Positions 62,333-64,000 of a stretch of 64,000 nucleotides of DNA are shown piece after piece. Under the pieces are notes generated by a model that did no database searches, was not told the DNA's origin, and saw only the letters and a program-made list of their open reading frames with translations. Numbering within the stretch: position 1 is the first letter of the stretch; each line of letters begins with the position of its first letter. Location of the stretch: contig CAWIAG010000002.1 of assembly GCA_963834015.1 (NCBI GenBank), forward strand, positions 1,116,001 to 1,180,000, read 5' to 3'. Source of the DNA: FEN-1297 sp963834015. Its GTDB lineage: Bacteria > Bacteroidota > Ignavibacteria > Ignavibacteriales > Ignavibacteriaceae. The position numbers and the translations under genes were made by a program.

Positions 62333-63340
62333 TCACATTTCAAATACATTTATTATCGGGTATTCTTTCACCTTAAGTATGCCGTCAAGATTGCTGATTT
62401 TATTTTCAATAATTTTATCAATTTCACTGAATTGAGTTCCATAGACCATAAGTATAAGATCAGAACTTCCTTCAGCATAATCACAGTATAAAACATTGTC
62501 AGTTAACTTTAGTATAGGATAGACAATTTCAAGCTTTTCTCTATCCACATTAAGAAGAACATAAGAGCAGACTGATTTATGGGAATCCCTAATTTTGCTC
62601 ATCCCGTGCACATCTTCAAATAAACCTATGCCTGCAGCATTAACTATTTCTTTAATATTGTCATTTAACAGGGGAATACTAACCGGAAGAAATTTGGATT
62701 CCTGAATTTCTTTTATCTTTTTGATATTATTTTCATAAACTTCTCTACATCCATCAATAGAATCAGATTGAAGAAGCATAAAGATATCGATATCACCCTG
62801 AGTTGCGTCACAATAAACTACATTGTCCATAAAATATAATTTTTGGAAAAGTGAAAAATAATCCGAATTATTTTTAATTTTTATAAAAGCGTAAGCGGAA
62901 GATGTTTTTACTTCCTGCTTTTTATCTGTTTCGGTTTTAGGCGCCTTGTAATGCTTATTTAGTATTTTATTAATTTCAGCTATAAGATCATCGGCAGTGA
63001 ACGGTTTTTCGAGCAGGCCCTCTTTTTTCAGGTCTTCAATATCCGATAGATCCAGTTTATCGGCATACCCGGTTATATACATAATTGTTGAATCGGGATA
63101 CTTTGATTTAATAATTTTACCTAACTTAATGCCGTTTATGTCGGGCAAATTCAAATCAACAACTACAGAATCCAGGTTAACTAAATTCTTTGTATACAAA
63201 TCCAGTTTATTCAGCGCCTTAAAACCGCAGTCACAGGGTTCAACATCATAACCGAGCTGATTTAATCCTAACGAGAGTGAACGCCTTATGGAAGAGTCGT
63301 CATCAATGAGTAAAATTCTTTTTGGCATTGTATTTTCCAA
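62333..63340 (-). CDS. Response regulator with two C-terminal Lrp/AsnC-type (RAM) domains
   Basis: 335 residues. The receiver domain (about 5-128) is complete: acidic triad LLIDDDSS, phosphoacceptor Asp62 in VVVDLNLPD, Thr in YITGYAD and Lys in LLEKPFT. After a short charged linker come two related units (about 145-225 and 257-335) with the alternating strand-helix pattern of Lrp/AsnC effector domains, each holding (D)NV(V/L)YCD and a following (D/S)(I/L)(D/I)(I/L)(F/M) strand. No helix-turn-helix or enzymatic output is visible. The second unit fits the AsnC-type pattern well (YVLLNVDREKLE ... IDKIIENKISNLDGILKV). It lies upstream of the NuoE operon, same strand, and may be co-transcribed. 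This combination is unfamiliar to me. Confidence 0.75.
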   Translation of the reverse strand: MENTMPKRILLIDDDSSIRRSLSLGLNQLGYDVEPCDCGFKALNKLDLYTKNLVNLDSVVVDLNLPDINGIKLGKIIKSKYPDSTIMYITGYADKLDLSDIEDLKKEGLLEKPFTADDLIAEINKILNKHYKAPKTETDKKQEVKTSSAYAFIKIKNNSDYFSLFQKLYFMDNVVYCDATQGDIDIFMLLQSDSIDGCREVYENNIKKIKEIQESKFLPVSIPLLNDNIKEIVNAAGIGLFEDVHGMSKIRDSHKSVCSYVLLNVDREKLEIVYPILKLTDNVLYCDYAEGSSDLILMVYGTQFSEIDKIIENKISNLDGILKVKEYPIINVFEM

Positions 63341-63651
63341 TTATGAAATTGTTAATTATTTAAGATATTCAAGTTTCATACCAGGAATAAAAATTGGATT
63401 TCTGTTAAAAAAGCTTATGTTTTTTTTATAAAAAATTTTATGTGTTAAATAACTTAACATAGGTTTACAAAATATTAAATTTTCAATGTTTTGGTGTTAA
63501 TATTTTTAACAATGATTATGCAAAAAAGCAGAAAATTGCCGAGCATTCATTTGGTAAAATGGTTTTTAACTCTTTAAAATGTTCTTATTCAAGACTATCT
63601 TTGATATAAATTATTACAAGTAAAAGATTCTATAACATTTCAGGAAATAAA
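63341..63651. other. Divergent intergenic region
   Basis: About 310 very AT-rich bases between the minus-strand response regulator and the plus-strand creatininase-family gene. It should hold promoters for both; none could be placed reliably by eye. Confidence 0.5.
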
Positions 63652-64000
63652 ATGCGCCCGTATATTTTAGCTGAAAGCCATTGGAAGGACATTAAAAATC
63701 AAAAATTCGATCTCGCTATACTTCCGTGGGGCGCAACCGAAGCTCATAATTATCATCTTCCCTATTTTACAGATGTAATCGAATCGGAACAAATTGCGGC
63801 GGAAGCAGCAAAAATTGCCTGGGAAAAAGGAGCCAAAATAATAGTTATGCCGGCTATCCCATTTGGAGTAAATAGCGGTCAGTATGACATTACTCTTGAT
63901 ATAAATATTAATCCGGGCACACAAGCATTAACTTTAAACGATATTATTGAAGTGTTAAACCGCCAGGGAATATATAAACTTCTGGTTGTCAACGGGCACG
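63652..64000 (+). CDS. Creatininase-family amidohydrolase, N-terminal part
   Basis: The ATG at 63652 (after CAGGAAATAAA) opens a frame to the window edge, about 116 residues. It starts MRPYILAESHWKDIK and contains the metal-binding Glu/His segment LPWGATEAHNYHLP, an Asp in FTDVIESE, VMPAIPFGVNSG and VVNGH at the very edge, where the family has NGHGGN. Members hydrolyse cyclic amides such as creatinine or act in cofactor and formamide chemistry using two metal ions. The rest of the protein lies outside the window. Confidence 0.85.
   Translation, partial: MRPYILAESHWKDIKNQKFDLAILPWGATEAHNYHLPYFTDVIESEQIAAEAAKIAWEKGAKIIVMPAIPFGVNSGQYDITLDININPGTQALTLNDIIEVLNRQGIYKLLVVNGH

Noticed and set aside
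1..64000. tRNA genes and CRISPR arrays
   Set aside because: No T-arm-like GTTCGA segment in a plausible cloverleaf and no regularly spaced repeats were found by eye; a tRNA scan would be decisive.

Overview
The window comes from an AT-rich member of the Bacteroidetes/Ignavibacteria side of the FCB group. Five proteins end in a type IX secretion (T9SS) type A sorting domain with an SQNYPNPFNP-type motif, Shine-Dalgarno sites are mostly weak or absent, and a hybrid two-component system sits beside a TonB-dependent receptor and many secreted glycoside hydrolases. The style resembles Ignavibacteriales/Melioribacter; the exact lineage cannot be fixed from the window alone. Genes were called from the sequence by eye and by family memory, with no database search.

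Layout. 1-550: 3' end of a T9SS-exported tannase/esterase-like hydrolase. 1083-5830: a signalling cluster of a cyclic-nucleotide-binding/STAS protein, a GAF-PP2C (SpoIIE-type) phosphatase and a Ser/Thr kinase with TolB-like and TPR regions; phosphatase 3' end and kinase 5' end are both frameshifted. 6018-7842: an IS256-family element inserted in or beside a secreted-protein gene. 8345-11225: an NdpA-like protein and a two-gene ABC exporter.

11852-47836 is a glycan-degradation locus. A hybrid sensor/AraC regulator reads on the minus strand. On the plus strand come GH31 (PA14 insert), a T9SS jelly-roll protein, a TonB receptor with no SusD partner, a T9SS beta-helix protein, a GH59 galactocerebrosidase-like enzyme, a GH2, a clan GH-A arabinofuranosidase-like enzyme, a decayed GH29 fucosidase, a second GH31 and a GH28-like lipoprotein. 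On the minus strand, converging on these, are an alpha/beta hydrolase, a ThuA-domain protein, an anaerobic sulfatase maturase, a GH92 alpha-mannosidase and a Tat-type sulfatase. Together they imply uptake and stepwise dismantling of a branched, sulfated glycan or glycolipid carrying galactose, mannose, fucose and alpha-glucosyl/xylosyl residues. Two families of short direct repeats lie on both sides of this locus.

47837-52918 is a loose region with pseudogene debris (including a chimeric dehydrogenase remnant), an aldo/keto reductase with an Fe-S tail and a PAT/AmpG-like MFS transporter. 52919-62219 is a compact minus-strand operon: NuoE-like and NuoF-like subunits, a 1251-residue NuoG/GltD-like fusion with a probably cofactor-free molybdopterin-type domain, then a PAS histidine kinase and a sigma54-type response regulator. 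It is preceded by a response regulator fused to two Lrp/AsnC-type (RAM) domains, and the window ends inside a creatininase-family gene. No tRNA, rRNA or CRISPR array was seen.
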